Source: Dimargaris cristalligena
Taxonomy: Eukaryota > Kickxellomycota > Dimargaritomycetes > Dimargaritales > Dimargaritaceae
NCBI GenBank assembly: GCA_027576995.1
Contig: JANBQC010000278.1
Location: 1-35,394 of the forward strand
DNA length: 35,394 nt
Direction of reading: 5' to 3'
The notes below the pieces were generated by a model, which was given only the letters and a program-made list of their open reading frames with translations, searched no databases and was not told the DNA's origin. Below, piece by piece: positions 10,883 to 23,376 of the stretch. Each line of letters opens with the position of its first letter. The stretch's first letter is position 1. A program made the translations under genes and the position numbers.

Positions 10883-13060
10883 ATGGAGCAATCTGAAGCG
10901 CGCGCCGTTCCCATCTCGCCCGAACAGGGTGAGGAGGTCGGCCTCATTAACGGCCAGACCAACCGCAATGTAAGCACTTTTTCTCTCCCTCTCTCTTTCG
11001 GCAGTTATTACCGTCTTTTACCCCCAGGTGCTTGGTAAAAGGGGGGGCGTATGTACCCCTCCCGCACCCCTTATGGCCTGGGCCTCCCTAGAGGCGAATG
11101 ATTTGTCCGTCAGTTGCCCCTTCCTGCACTGTCCTACCTAGTCGGACTGAAAAATGCGTTCTCCTCGCATACCTTGGCATTCTTCTCGGTCGCCACCATC
11201 CATCATTCCTTCGATTTCGATTACCGGTATTATGTCACTTTACGGGTTAGGGCAGCTGCGGGAATGGGTGACCGCGGTGAAGTTCGCCGGCAACCGCAAT
11301 CCTGAGCGGGTTCGTTCCATAAATACTCGGGGGTACACCTGCCATTTCATCTGTACTGAATTTTGCAACATCTTATCACTAACCCTTTAATCCGCTGGTC
11401 TTTCAACACCCCTCCCAATTTCATTACCCACCCCTCTCTTCGTTACTCGCTTACGACTTATCCGTATCCCAACCATACTCCACAGCGCTCAATGAAGATT
11501 AAAATCATCTGGGGCATTGGTATGCTGGCCACCCTCATGCTGGTGGGTGCCGCCGGCTACACACTGGCCAACGGGTCCGGCTATGACAAGGGCGGAGAAC
11601 GTGAAGGCGAACAGCCCCGGGCCCGCAATGTGATCATGATGATTTCCGACGGTTTCGGCCCCGCTTCCGAAACCTTTGCCCGCAACTATTACCAATTTGT
11701 CCACGGCAAAGACCTGTCCTGGCAGTCCCCTCTTGATGAGATTTTGGTCGGGGCCTCCCGGACTCGCTCGTCCAACAGTCTGGTAACCGACTCGGCCGCC
11801 GGTGCCACCGCCTTTTCCTGCGCCATGAAGAGCTACAACGGGGCCATTGGTGTCGATCCCGAAGGCAAAGCCTGCGGTACGGTTCTGGAAGCCGCCAAGC
11901 GGAAGGGTCTTCTTACCGGTCTGGTGGCTACCAGTCGCATCACTCACGCCACCCCGGCCGCCTTTTCCGCTCACGTTGTGAACCGTAACATGGAGGACCT
12001 GATTGCCCAATACCAGATTGGTAATTACTCCCTCGGTCGAACCGTTGACCTGATGCTCGGTGGCGGGCGTTGTCACTTTGTCCCCATGAGCACCCCTAAC
12101 AGCTGTCGCACGGATGAAGTCGACGTGCTGAAGGCTGCCCAGGAAGAGTATGGGTTTACGCACCTGTCCAACGGCGAACAACTGCAGAAAATCAGTCCCT
12201 CCAATTACAAACTCCCCCTGCTGGGTCTCTTCTCCGACGACCACATGGAATACGAAATTGATCGGGCGGGTACCGATCAGCCACATCTCAGCGAAATGGC
12301 CGACAAAGCCCTTCAACTGCTCAAGCACGCCAGCGAGGGTAAGCCCGAGGGGTTCTTCCTTATGATCGAAGGTAGCCGTATCGACATGGCGGCCCATGCC
12401 AACGACCCCGCCGCCCACGCCCACGACGTGGAGGCCTATTGGCAGACCATCGAGGTGGTCAAGAAATTCGTCAATGATAACCCGGGCACAGTCATGGTTT
12501 CGGTCAGTGACCACGAAACCGGTGGTCTGACAGTCGGCCGCCAGCTGAACAGCACCTACCCCGAATACCTGTGGCGCCCCGAGGCCATTGAGCCCGTACA
12601 GCGTAGCATGGAGAATGTGGCCCTCGAATTGACCGCCATCGCTCCGAAAGACCGCAATCGCTTCATCAAAAAATCTGTACTTGGCTGGATGGGTATCAAG
12701 GACGCCACGGAGGACGAGTTCAAGGTGCTGAACAGTGCCATCGACTACTACGAAATTCGCAACAAGCTTACCAGCATGATCAGTACCCGGGCTCTGATCG
12801 GTTGGACTACCCACGGCCACACAGGTGTAGACGTCAATTTGTACGCCCACGGGACTGGGGCCGATTATCTGCGCGGAAACCACGAGAATACTGACATTGG
12901 CACTTTTATCATCAAGGCTCTGGACCTCGACATCGATTCCGTTACCAAGGCCATTCAGAATGACTCCACTCACCAGCCCACCCGCTCAGCACCTGAGAAG
13001 TTCTTGTACCGTCGATCCACCGGGTTCCATGGCATGCATTACCACGACCATATCCACTAA
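10883..13060 (+). CDS. PHO8: Vacuolar-type alkaline phosphatase
   Basis: Spliced gene. Exon 1 (10883-10969) encodes a 29-residue hydrophilic tail and ends at AAT|GTAAGC. A 516-nt intron follows, and exon 2 runs 11486-13060 after an acceptor ending CCACAG. The frame is kept, giving 553 residues, close to yeast Pho8 (566). One membrane anchor (about 36-56) follows the tail, so it is a type II membrane protein with its catalytic domain in the vacuole lumen. Family motifs: metal-binding Asp84 (MISDGFG), nucleophile Ser132 in VTDSAAGATA, SRITHATPAAF, LMLGGGRCHF, the metal site EGSRIDMAAHANDPAAH, Asp371-His372 in SVSDHETGG, and TTHGHTG near the C-terminus. It hydrolyses phosphate monoesters with two zinc ions and one magnesium ion. 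The long intron could hide a further small exon, but the joined N-terminus already looks complete. Confidence 0.93.
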
Positions 13061-14298
13061 TTGACCCGGCTACATCCCCCCCTGCGGATAAGTCAGTGGC
13101 TGTAGTAGTAGTAGTTGGATTTTCACCTACTCATTGGCTAATGGCCGTCATTTAGGTTTGATTCACAAACCACTCACACGGGTGCGTATACCACCGGCTT
13201 ACGTAATTTTGCATTCGGCCCCTTTAAATGGGTTCGTTACCCTTTCTATTCTTTCTTTTTTTATTTATTCTTTTTTACATACTAACACATTTATTACCTT
13301 TGGGGAATTTCCTATACTTTATTGCACCTGTCCCTTTTTTATATCACTCTCTCCTATTCCAATGTACAATAGGACTCGGTTCCTCCGCCCCACCCATCAT
13401 ATATTATTTCATTTTTTGGTTCATAATTTTCATTGGTTTTTGATTAAATCTCAATCATATTATTTGGAGCAGGGTAGTTTATTAAGTAGACGAGAGTATA
13501 GTTGGATATATGGGCAGTTATGAACGAACTGAGTCACTAGAATTTGGTTTGGCGTTATGGGAGGACTTGGGCATAATCCTACTCCCCGGACAATTGCGAA
13601 TAGTAATGAGAGAGTGGGCTGCATAAAATAACTATCGGGGTTGTTAAGAAGGGCCTCCTGATGGAGAGTTGGTGGCAGTTGGCCAGTTAAATGACACACT
13701 ACTATACCATCATAGTCCACGGGATGGAGAGGAGAGTAGCACCATTTTACAACCGCCCGAAAGACATCCAACAGTTACAAGCCCAATCGAACCCAGGGTA
13801 TAAAGTGGCGAATGGTATACGTCATCCCGGGGCCATTATGTCCTAGTAAAATAAGAGTGTTTATAGCTAGTTTATTTGGCAAAACCCTACCACGCTCAGT
13901 GGCCATGGTAATGTCCAACCTCAGCCCAAGCGTGACAATGTATCACGGTTCATTACGGTAGTCACTTTGCCATTTATTTCGTTTTTAGCTACACTATTGC
14001 ATATTTGATACTGGAATGTATTAATAACCAGAAAAACAAAACTCGGAGGGATTATACATTTATAATATTGCGCAAAAATTCCAAAAGATAAAATAAAAAG
14101 TACAGCGAAGTTTAGTGGGAAGGGAGGTGAAGGTGAGTGAAAGTAAGTGTGGGGTAACTGAGGGTAATTTCTGGCAAATCCTTAAATGGCCGTACAACTG
14201 GTCTCATATTTGCACTTGTTGCATTTTTTTTAATATATATATATATATATGAGCGGGATATATAATTTCAAGTATCCCCATTTGGTTCCTAGACTCAG
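13061..14298. other. Convergent intergenic region
   Basis: Lies between the 3' ends of the alkaline phosphatase and AMP deaminase genes and is AT-rich. It includes a TA run at about 14232-14250, just beyond the AMP deaminase stop. A 103-codon open frame on the minus strand (13771-13460) has protein-like composition but lacks an ATG near its beginning and directly follows a TAA. I do not call it a gene. Confidence 0.5.
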
Positions 14299-17232
14299 CT
14301 AGGCCTTGGGCGGGGGGAGGTTAAGGTCAGGCAGAGGGGGCAGTATTGTCTCAGTGCCAGTGGACGTCGTCACATGGTCCGAGTGACCCGCGGTAGTAGT
14401 CGCTGGGGAGGTTACGGAGGGGTGGGCCAGGGTTAGATTGCCCATGGACAGACCGGGGAATTCGTGGGTTAAAGAATTGACCGAGGGCACTATACCACCG
14501 GGAGGGGGGAACATATGCGGAGCCATGAGGGGGGTAGTAGCCGAGGTGAAATTATGGAAGGTATGGGCGCGGCCGGGGCCTGGCGTGACGACCTTCACGG
14601 CACCTACTCCAGGGGTGGGGATGTGCACCGCTACGGAATGGGGCATGAGGGCCAGGGGCGAGTAGGTAGCCATGTGACCGTGGGGGTGGTGGCCCACGGG
14701 AGCGGGCGGGCCCATGGAGCTAGTGGCGGCAGCATTTAGGTTAGTGAGGGACTGGTTCGATTCATTCGGGCTGAGTGCGGAGATAGCGGCCGGAGTGACT
14801 GGGGCCTCGAAAACCAATTCTCCACCCTGGGCAACGTAGGACACGTAGCGCTGTTCTTCCAGTAGGGTATTGTAGCGGTAGGCCATACGGGTGTACGGTA
14901 CGTTGGTCTTTTGCACGTCGTTACCCTCGGGTCCGGCTGCAAGGTAGTTCTTACCGATCCAATGGGCCTTGATACGATGCTCGAACCCGCTCTGGAGGAC
15001 ACTGTTACGTGAGATTTCGCACATGTCACAGGCCGACAATTTCCAGATTTGGGTAGCCAGGCTGTACTCCTCGATCAAAGGTTCCTTGGTGAAATGGAAC
15101 TGGAGGGGATCGTCGGTGGATAAACTGACGTTCAGACCACGCTGGTAGAACTGAATCAGCGGGTTGCGTTCGTAAGTCAGGAATAGGGCGTTGTTACTCA
15201 ACGGGGACATGGCCAAGCCGATTTGCTCCAAGTAGTAGAGGTACTGGAGAGCAGGCACTTTACGAAGGGTAATGCCGTGGTTGATGTGCTGGGCGGTCAG
15301 GAAAGCAGCGGCCAAATGGTCGGTATCACCAGCCTCGCCGGCGTGGGGGCGGAACACAAAGGTGTTGAAACCCCGGGCCTGGCGCCAACCATTCAGGGTA
15401 CCCATGTTGGCGTACAGGTAGTAAACCTGGTAGGAGTAGGGCGGGTTGAGGTTAGTCTGCCACAACTTGGGGACGGGGTATTTGCGGTAGATGCGACGCT
15501 CGGCCTTGCTCTCGTCATCCACACTGTCGAACCCTACCACCCGCTGGAGGAAAATGTGCAGTTTGGGGTGGGAACTGGGGTCCTTGGTGACCTCAAACAG
15601 GGGCTGGAAGATATTGCGTAGCATGTCCTCAAAGTTATCCACGGTACCGCTCTTGCGGTAGATGGAGTAGAGACGGGGCACCTGAATCAACCAGCGTACA
15701 TTGTGGGAAAACAGTTTGTTGTCCACCACCCATGCGGCCAGGCTGTCCCATTCTTTCGGCGATCGCCCGTAGATTGAGAGGCGATACTCGGCCATCTGAT
15801 ATTTGCTGGCTTCCAAGTCATTGAATACCTCCTTGGTGAGTTCAGCCAAATAGCGCCCCTTGATGTAGTTATCGGTCTTTAGGAAAATCTCGCGGAGGCG
15901 GGACGAACCAATGGGGTTGTACTTGAGGTTGAACTTATCGAACCGGTGGAAAGAGTCCTTGTGGGCGTGCATGTCGAGGGTGTCGATGCTGAGGTCGTAG
16001 GCGGTGAGGTTCAAGCTCTCAAAGACCTGCTTGAGGGTGAGGTCCTTACCGTCACGGTGGATGACGACCTCATTAGGGCAGTGGCGCAGGCGGGACTTGA
16101 TGAACCGCAGCAGGTGCTTCTGGTTCATGCAGGCCGAGTGATGCACGTGGGTGTCTACTTTACGGACATTGTAAAAGTCACGATGGGGCACCGCCTTGGC
16201 CTCGGCAATCTCGTGGTAGTCGTTGAGTAGATGGTAGAGCTGCCATTTGCTTTCCAGATATTTAAGGCGGCGGAAGGCGAGAGACTTGGTGGGACCATCG
16301 GAAACGATACCGAGGAGGTAATCCAAGTCTTGGAAGTATTCCCGCAGGGAAGGGACACGGAAACGGGGGGTGGGAATCGAGACATCATTGCCGGAGCTGG
16401 TATCAGATTGGATAGGTTGATCATACACCTGATAAACACCGGTCTCGTCCATGGCGAAATCAAAGGGATGGACGCCAGGGATGGGACAGTCGGCCAATTG
16501 AAAGCCATTGCCATCGCACGGGGTAACTGGGCGACTGTTGGAGGGCAGTGGACGCGAATCGTGGCACTGGTCACCAGAAGCAGCGTCGCCCGGAGAGGGG
16601 GGCGATGGTCTAGGGGGAGACTGGGGTTTCCAGTGGGGCGGGGGCGGAGGGGGATAGATGTCCCATGCATTAGCATCTTTGGGGTTATCGCCCGGCATTT
16701 GGAGCGAGGCCTGCATGTAGCGTTGGCGGAGGGCCCGGCACTTCTGGAGGCCAATGCACAGTTCCTGGAGGGATTCGGTCGCGTCAGCCTCGACCTGGAG
16801 ACGCACGTCCCCCACCTTGTCGGCCAGGGAGCGGAGCAAATTGGCCTGGGCCGCGTCTACGTCGTCCTCGTCCAGTTCCTCGGCGCGGGGAACGAAATTG
16901 CGGGAGGACCGGCGGGGAACATCGGCGGCGGGGGTGGCACCGTGGCCCGCGGGGGACTCGCTGGTCTGGGCGGCAATCTCCTGGCCCATGCGTTTTTCGC
17001 CCTCGAAATGCTGGGTTTGCTGTACGTGGTAGTCGAAGTAGGGGTTGGTGGTGGGTTCGGGTGCCGGCGGGGTGACTCCCTCGGTGGGGTTTAAACCAGG
17101 GGGAGTAGGAGCTTCGTCCAGACTGGGACTAAAGGTGCTGCTCTCATCACTACTAACGGGCTGATGGCTGGGGTGGTGACTGGCTACGAACAACTCAGGG
17201 TTGCTGGAGTCCGGGTGGTTAGTGTGGGACAT
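14299..17232 (-). CDS. AMD1: AMP deaminase
   Basis: Single-exon, 977 residues, deaminates AMP to IMP in cytosolic purine interconversion. The frame stays open to 17346, but the first ATG is at 17232 ([13 protein letters not shown]). The first ~300 residues are Pro/Ser-rich and poorly conserved, as is usual for the family. The catalytic part shows the zinc-binding motif DTHVHHSAC (Asp360, His362, His364), the substrate loop [32 protein letters not shown], and the family signature [17 protein letters not shown], with Asp707 and Asp708 in the active site. A Pro/Ser/His-rich tail of about 130 residues follows the core, so the protein is longer than yeast Amd1 (810). Assignment is secure; regulation cannot be judged beyond a TATA-like box about 240 bp upstream. 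Confidence 0.96.
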   Translation of the reverse strand: MSHTNHPDSSNPELFVASHHPSHQPVSSDESSTFSPSLDEAPTPPGLNPTEGVTPPAPEPTTNPYFDYHVQQTQHFEGEKRMGQEIAAQTSESPAGHGATPAADVPRRSSRNFVPRAEELDEDDVDAAQANLLRSLADKVGDVRLQVEADATESLQELCIGLQKCRALRQRYMQASLQMPGDNPKDANAWDIYPPPPPPHWKPQSPPRPSPPSPGDAASGDQCHDSRPLPSNSRPVTPCDGNGFQLADCPIPGVHPFDFAMDETGVYQVYDQPIQSDTSSGNDVSIPTPRFRVPSLREYFQDLDYLLGIVSDGPTKSLAFRRLKYLESKWQLYHLLNDYHEIAEAKAVPHRDFYNVRKVDTHVHHSACMNQKHLLRFIKSRLRHCPNEVVIHRDGKDLTLKQVFESLNLTAYDLSIDTLDMHAHKDSFHRFDKFNLKYNPIGSSRLREIFLKTDNYIKGRYLAELTKEVFNDLEASKYQMAEYRLSIYGRSPKEWDSLAAWVVDNKLFSHNVRWLIQVPRLYSIYRKSGTVDNFEDMLRNIFQPLFEVTKDPSSHPKLHIFLQRVVGFDSVDDESKAERRIYRKYPVPKLWQTNLNPPYSYQVYYLYANMGTLNGWRQARGFNTFVFRPHAGEAGDTDHLAAAFLTAQHINHGITLRKVPALQYLYYLEQIGLAMSPLSNNALFLTYERNPLIQFYQRGLNVSLSTDDPLQFHFTKEPLIEEYSLATQIWKLSACDMCEISRNSVLQSGFEHRIKAHWIGKNYLAAGPEGNDVQKTNVPYTRMAYRYNTLLEEQRYVSYVAQGGELVFEAPVTPAAISALSPNESNQSLTNLNAAATSSMGPPAPVGHHPHGHMATYSPLALMPHSVAVHIPTPGVGAVKVVTPGPGRAHTFHNFTSATTPLMAPHMFPPPGGIVPSVNSLTHEFPGLSMGNLTLAHPSVTSPATTTAGHSDHVTTSTGTETILPPLPDLNLPPPKA

Positions 17233-17470
17233 GGCGGGAAGACGGGTCCGGCCAAGTAGAGGTGGAGGGGGGTTCAAAGCAAATGGGCGTTGGAGTCGGA
17301 GTTGAGTAGCCTCCAAACGAAGCGAGGGAGTGGGTGCAATAAGCAATGCAAATGGAGTAAGTGAGGTGACGGATACAGCTGGACAACAAGAGGAATTGGG
17401 ACTCTAAAATGACTAATAAAGGAAGGGAAAGGGGAGAGAAGACGGCCGTCGCTCCAGTGACCTTGGCGGG

Positions 17471-17478
17471 TATTTATA
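17471..17478 (-). promoter_or_regulatory. TATA-like box of AMP deaminase
   Basis: On the minus strand the sequence reads TTATAAATACC, about 240 bp upstream of the AMP deaminase ATG and within a pyrimidine-rich sense-strand leader. Position and sequence suit a TATA element, but no transcription start is known. Confidence 0.3.
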
Positions 17479-20400
17479 ATGACATGGAATGGGACTGCGA
17501 ATGCCCGTCTGCATATAGTCAATTTTCAATCTTTTTCAACCAAATGATGCGCCGCCCCTGATGACTTCAACAATGCAAAAAAAAAAGAGAGAGGGACTGG
17601 CGTCATTGCTGATAAAACGATAGGAATATCGCCACCTTGAGCGGGTAGTGGCAGTGCGAAGTAGAAGCGGTAGGACTGTGTAACCCAACTACTGTGTCTG
17701 TGTCTGTGCTACAGCCCCGTCCGCGTCTTTATCCGTAGGTTTTTTTTAGCCCTCCCCCTTCTCCCCTTCCAACGCGAGACGGTGTTGTATGGGCCATTAA
17801 ACTCCATAGACGACCAGCCTGCATTGAACTAGTCAACGGCATCCTAAATTTCGGGGCCTAGGCGCCCCTTTCATCCCCATATCAACCTCCTTGCATCCCG
17901 GATTATTTAATTCTGGACTGCCTATTGTCCTGTGGTATAGCCCGGGGGTCATTTCCCAACTCTATCTATCTGACGGTATTTTTGGGTGGTACCGGGCTTT
18001 GCAGCCGATTTAAGCCCACTTGGTCAATTGCGTTAATTGACAAACTAGATATCCGTACTCCACGGCAGCTGAAATGATTATCCACATTATAACACTGTCC
18101 ACACAGACCCACCTGACCAGGCGGGTGTTAAGTCAGCCAATAGGTTCACTAATTGCTGAGTCATTCACAATGTTAATAATACTATCACTAAGGATTAATG
18201 GGTAAACATGGGTGGTGTTCCCCGAGACTAGAGAGATATGCCTTGGGGTAAATTATACATGGAAAATTGCATGCAAGGGAACCTGCAATGGTGGATGGGC
18301 AAATAGACCCGTAAATGCTCATAAGTTCGGATTCGGACCAGGACACGGGACAGATGCGTATATAAGAACTAAATAATACCCTAGTAAAAAACCATCGTTG
18401 GTTAATGACGGCTGTCTAGTAGGATGATGTTTTTTAACAAGGTTGAGTAATTGAACGGGGTCTTACGGCGGAGGATTGCCAATATTAGGGCTGGCGAGGT
18501 AGAGGGTCATACTATAAAGGGAAATGAATGGTGCTATTTCAACACATTCACGATCTTTAGATCCTTCTTGGACCGATCACCTAGAACACTAATAGGTCAG
18601 GATCTGGTCCTATAAATCCATTTGGGAATAAGATATTCCAATAAGTTAACATGACTTAATTTGGACTATTTGACTGCTCCATTTTCAAGGGTGAAGCCAT
18701 AGTTAGAAATGGTGAAAACACAGGAGCACCATCGAGTAGTCTTACGATGTACACTGCCTGGGAGATAGGAGGTAGTCAGAGGTGATTTCAGCTCCGGGCC
18801 AGAGTGAATACTTTCTTTGATTATAGTGGACTGGACATCCGTGTTGGGGCTTTAACAGTGGGATGCACCGGTATAAGTGCTGGTCAGCGATTGAATTGGC
18901 ATGTAAGTAGTCCAAAGCTAGCATTTCTTATCCTCACTAGCATCTGCCCAAAGTCCCACAATAAAAACATGGGTAGCTCAAGAAATAACGACATCACTAA
19001 AGTTGAGCCAACATATCAGCTAGAGGATTGCAATATTGAAGTAGGTTAATAATATTGGCTTAATTGAAGGCATTTCACTCAGAAGTCCCATTCTGGGAAC
19101 TGTAAACTGGTCGTTGGTGAATATTCAAACACATTCACACATTCTACTTATATTATTGGGGCCTCGGCTAACTGGGAGCCTACATATATAAGCCACTGGC
19201 AGTCCCTGTATTGCGAAAATAGAGACTGGCCATTCCCACGGTTCTTATTAATGTGTATAAGGGGTTCATGTGGGAGTAGTTCAACAAGGCTGTATAACGA
19301 AAAATCCATTTGATGAGGCAAATACGACTGGTTGAAAATAAATATCCCACCGATTTTCCCATACACATATCGGTTAAAACCTTATACAACCAAGCTGAAC
19401 TTCACCTATGTTTAACATGTTCTATGGGCAGGCAGGCTCTGAACCAATACTAAGGGGGGGATTTACTCTAGTTATAAAACAAAAAGCCCCACAATCTGGA
19501 CAAGATTAGCCAGTTAAAATAAGTGTATTAATATTGTCAAGTTGTAAGTAAATAATTTATCAAATTTGCCCCAATAGATCATAAGGGGTTGAAACTTTGT
19601 TTTTATGCCGCCATTGGGAGACCCTCTGAAGCTGGCCAGCACTTTTAATCAGTTCAGGGTCATCAGACCATCCGCAGAATGTTACTTCCGACCTTCCCAA
19701 TGGTCCTGCGATACTTACCCGACACCAGTCAGCCCTGTGTCGACCCCAACAGTTAAGCCACCATGCATATTAGAATAAGTGATCACTGTAATCCATTACC
19801 AGAATGAGCAGTGACACTGGCGCTCCCAAAGTACTCCACTTGCAATCCCAATTAATCCAGAGCTGCTGGAGGCCATCCCTACAGCTAAATCAATCTATAT
19901 GTATATATATTAAGAAAAACCCCATCACATCCCCCGCCCTCCTTCATTAAATTTCCATTATCAAGTGATTACCTAAGCCTATAAACAAGAGACATTCACC
20001 TATGATCAAATAGTACAGATAGTTCCTGGTTAATATTTATTTTATGCTATCCTTTAATAATTTAACTAGCTTGATATTAAATTTTTCAGTTGTGGCCATA
20101 TGTCAAAATATGCTCCGTATCCCGTTAGATCTGCGAAGATAAGCTTTGATCAGCCAATTTAGTACTGAGGTGGGTGACCACTTGGGAATAGTTGGTGCTA
20201 CAACTTTTTTATTGTTTTAAATTTTACAGCCTTGGAAAGTAAATGGTCAGTGGGCTTTGGAATTGCACTATTTCTTGAGGTTACTAGACTCTACCTTTCC
20301 TGATCCTGAATAACTGTGTTATTATATTCCAATTGATGAGACTCACTTTATGGTTTCTTCTTATTGGTGACTTTAGAACATTCTCTATCGGGTACCATAT

Positions 20401-21128
20401 CTACAGTATTCTACCACAACTAACTATGCGATTCTATGCAATACCCGTGTGGTGTTGGTCCGTATATATTGGCAACACTAATAATATTATAATTTAACCT
20501 AACCTCATACCTTTTACGAGAAGGGAGGGATACCGATGGATCTATGGTATGAAACAGTGAGGTGACAATGTAATGTCGTAAATGTAAGTATAAGTGACGG
20601 TTTTACTCATCAATCAACAGGATGGTTTTATGGTTTCTTTCACCTTGTAGATTCAGTATTGTAGGGCAATTGTAGTCTACTAGCTCATATCCGCAACCCC
20701 CCTCCCTCTACTTGACCTCAGCTGGTCACAGCTACACTATTCCATAGATACATCTCCATCATTAAAACCCATCATAGAGCAGACCAAGGTGAACGTTGTC
20801 GATCTCGCTAGCCGGTTGTATTTACAATATGGCCTGGGTGCAGTTCTACCTATTTCTTTTAATTTCGGTTCCTTGGATGATACTTTTCCTTGCAAGTCCA
20901 GCTTTCGTCAGCGCCGTACATAGTCTCTCGTCGGAATCAGTGTATTCTTGATGTGTAGAACCGGTGGCCCATCTATTAATTATTTTATAAAAAGGGCCGA
21001 TATACTTAATTGTGATTGCCCAATGCAGCAGTGACAATACCTACTATACTACACCTTATCTAATGTTGTATCGGATTTATTAATGTGGACAATAAAGACT
21101 CGAGGGTGAGGGGTTCATATATGGCGAT
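17479..21128. other. Long AT-rich intergenic region
   Basis: About 3.6 kb with no convincing gene. The first few hundred bases belong to the AMP deaminase upstream region. A repeat copy lies at 19267-19409. Around 19600-19870 the base composition is more balanced, but no RNA gene or exon could be recognised there. The short ORFs at 18804-19049 and 19148-19366 are unsupported, and the second runs through the repeat. Confidence 0.5.
19267..19409 (-). repeat. MITE-like element, copy 2 (inverted)
   Basis: Reverse-complement copy of the repeat at 286-431. Read on the minus strand it starts TAGGTGAAGTTCAGCTTGG, continues TTGTATAAGGTTTTAACC, and ends GTTATACAGCCTTGTTGAAC followed by TACTCCCACATG. 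Terminal inverted repeats are preserved. It is close in sequence to the copies at 33715 and 34122. Confidence 0.65.
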
Positions 21129-22830
21129 TTACTGAGAGCCAAGTAACGAGGGGGGATCCTTTAGAAGTTGTTGAAATGCCTTGGTCAGGAGAGCGAGTTT
21201 TAGATACCGCCGTGCCCGCTGACGGGGGACTTTTAATACTTTAGCCGTCAGCGCGTGGGCTTTGGGCAAGCCGTGTTTAATAGACAACGCCCATACCATT
21301 TCCTGTGAATTGGAATCAAGTGCGCCGTACTTGGCGAGTAACCGACTGACGTTCTTCCATATGTTCATGCACTGTAGATTGGTCCGGGGGGAGGTGGCGG
21401 AGGTGGTCATCCACTGACTCATCATTTTCCAGTTGACGAGAATGTGGGGAGCGAGGCCCTGGGTCCGGTACACTGCGGGGAGCTGATGCAGAATCGAAGG
21501 GGACACGGCCTGTACCAGGTGGGGATGGTGGACGGCCATGTAAAAAAGGAGTTGGGCGCATTCGTCGGGGGACGGCGGCCACGAGGGGTCGGGGGAGTTC
21601 AAGCGGATCCATTGGGTACGGCACTGTTCCCCTGATTTGGTACCCCCGACCCGGTCGGCCACATCCAACCACGAACGACTCCCGATTTGGGCCACCGCGG
21701 CCCGGAGGCGATCCAGTTCGTCCGGACTCCAAACCCGGAACGAAGGGAGGTTGGGTCGCCGCCAGGTCCAGTACTGGTTGCGGAGGCGACACATGTCCCG
21801 GTGGGGATAGTGTTGCCGAATGAGGGACCAGTCCCAGTTATACTGCTGGACGCGTTGGTCGAGCTCCTTCAGGAAGGCTTCGGTCGGTGGTGGTACTGAA
21901 GTGACCTGCTTTAGGAGTCGGTAGCTCCGGGTCTTACAGGCGTTCACTCCCTTCGTTCGGACATGCGCGGCAATAGCATCCCAGGCCCTGCTGCCGTACT
22001 TCTCCATGGCTTCGGTCAGGCGGGCAAGTTCCTTGGGGGTCCAGCACGCCTTGCCGACGGGCGAATCCACGATCTTTTGTTCCCATTCGACAAACTGGTC
22101 GAGGTTCTCGGTGGTGATGTCTATAGGGGGAAACGTGGGAGGGTGTGGCCATGAGATGTCCCAGAAATATAATCAGGGGATGTCGTATAATCTCTCTCGT
22201 TAGCGAAGACCCTCGCGGTAGGATGTGGGCGCAGTGGGGAGAAGAGAGGAGGAGAGAGGGATTCATCATGGCGATGATGGGGAGGATATCATCTGCCCTG
22301 TATAGTGGTGGTACATCAACCCCATGTCTGTATGATCTCTTACCTGAGTCAACGGCCATAAACCACGATAGCCTATACCTCCCAGACTTGAAATGGATTA
22401 AAAGCCGAACCTTGTCGATTCGATTGATGGAAGCCAAGTAGGGGAAATGCCGCTTGATCGTAAGGACATTTATCTTTTCCCAAGCTAGTCCACGATTGAG
22501 CAATTTGAGAACACTGGCGAAGATTTGAAAAGTGCTATACGATAGGCTAAGGGGGAAATCGAGAAACGCCGGGGGTACGGTCAATTTCGGAGGTGGAGAA
22601 GCGGCGGAAGTCCCCGCCGTGGTGGCGCGGGAGGAACGGGCTCGGGTCTTGGGGATCGGAGGGCAGGGGGTCGACATGGGGCTGGTCGAGCCGCAATCCG
22701 CCCCAGCGGTGTAGGCCCGACTACGATGGATATGGACATGGGCCAGGCCAAGGACTAAGCTGTCCAGGGATACCCGAGACGGTCGAAACAGGCCCCAAGG
22801 CAGACGGGGCTGCAACAGTTGAACTAGCAT
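21129..22830 (-). CDS. Myb/SANT-repeat protein with mitochondrial-like presequence
   Basis: Two exons, 22830-22344 and 22120-21129, joined at TCAG|GTAAGA and CCCCCTATAG; the phase-1 junction restores frame and gives 492 residues. Residues 188-235 form a Myb/SANT repeat (CWTPKELARL ... GSRAWDAIAAHV ... CKTRSYRLL). A second, weaker repeat spans about 242-280 (NWDWSLI, MCRLRNQYW), and a third 292-335 (VWSPDELDRL ... GSRSWLDVADRVGG ... CRTQWIRL). The first 45 residues are rich in Arg and Leu, contain one acidic residue, and end RAY-TAG, which fits an R-3 type mitochondrial processing site. This suggests import into mitochondria, unusual for a Myb protein; a nuclear role is the default alternative. 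DNA binding is inferred from the repeats. It diverges from the mitochondrial methionyl-tRNA synthetase gene. Confidence 0.75.
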
Positions 22831-23376
22831 GTGGCGGCTGTGGGATTCGGGGTAATGGGAAGTGAGGATAGCCTTGGTCAATCAAACTAATGAAGGGTTA
22901 GGAAGGCCCAATGAACCGTCAAATTTACTTACTAAAAAAAAACAATATAATGCTAGCTTACGAACAATTAATATGGGAGAAAGGGATAGGATTAGCCTCT
23001 TTGCTAGCTGGCTACGGCTTAGGTCTGCCCATATGTCCACACCACTGGGACTGGCTGTTATTGGATACTTGTCTGACCAAGATAACCAGGAATTCCGAAG
23101 AATGAGCTTTGCAGTGTACTGTGTGGCTCACCAAAGGGTTAAGCCATGCAAGTTGCTTCGTTGAGCTGGATTTCTTATCTGTACGTTATTTTGGAGACTA
23201 CCCATGCTGACTAGAACCTCCTTTCCTGGCTTAAAGCACCACCCCAGTTCGGCTCCCTTCGAATTCTTGACGAGAAGTATACTGAATTGTACCCAAATCG
23301 ATAGCTATCCACGTAACCTTTAGGTCGGCCGGACCACTCCCATATAACTGAATTAGCCTACGAACCGCTTCGGCAC
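22831..23376. promoter_or_regulatory. Divergent promoter, Myb gene and MetRS gene
   Basis: 546 bp between the start codons of the Myb/SANT gene (minus) and the methionyl-tRNA synthetase (plus). It is long enough for one shared or two back-to-back promoters. I could not identify a defined operator or a strong TATA box. The small plus-strand ORFs inside it have no support. Confidence 0.45.

Noticed and set aside
11489..12973. 494-codon open frame antisense to the alkaline phosphatase
   Set aside because: It mirrors a gene with full catalytic motifs; GC-rich codon choice leaves the antisense frame open by chance.
13780..13805. GGGTTCGATT on the minus strand, tRNA B-box-like
   Set aside because: The flanking bases cannot form a T-arm stem and no A-box or acceptor stem is present nearby.
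16231..17094. 287-codon plus-strand frame across AMP deaminase
   Set aside because: Antisense shadow of a recognised gene; no start context and no family features.
17232..17346. Extension of AMP deaminase to the start of its open frame at 17346
   Set aside because: The codon at 17346 is TTG; the first ATG is at 17232 and the extra 38 residues have no conserved features.
21129..22070. Myb gene as a single exon starting at 22070
   Set aside because: That codon is GTG, not ATG, and the frame continues upstream to a good acceptor whose phase matches an exon with a proper ATG.
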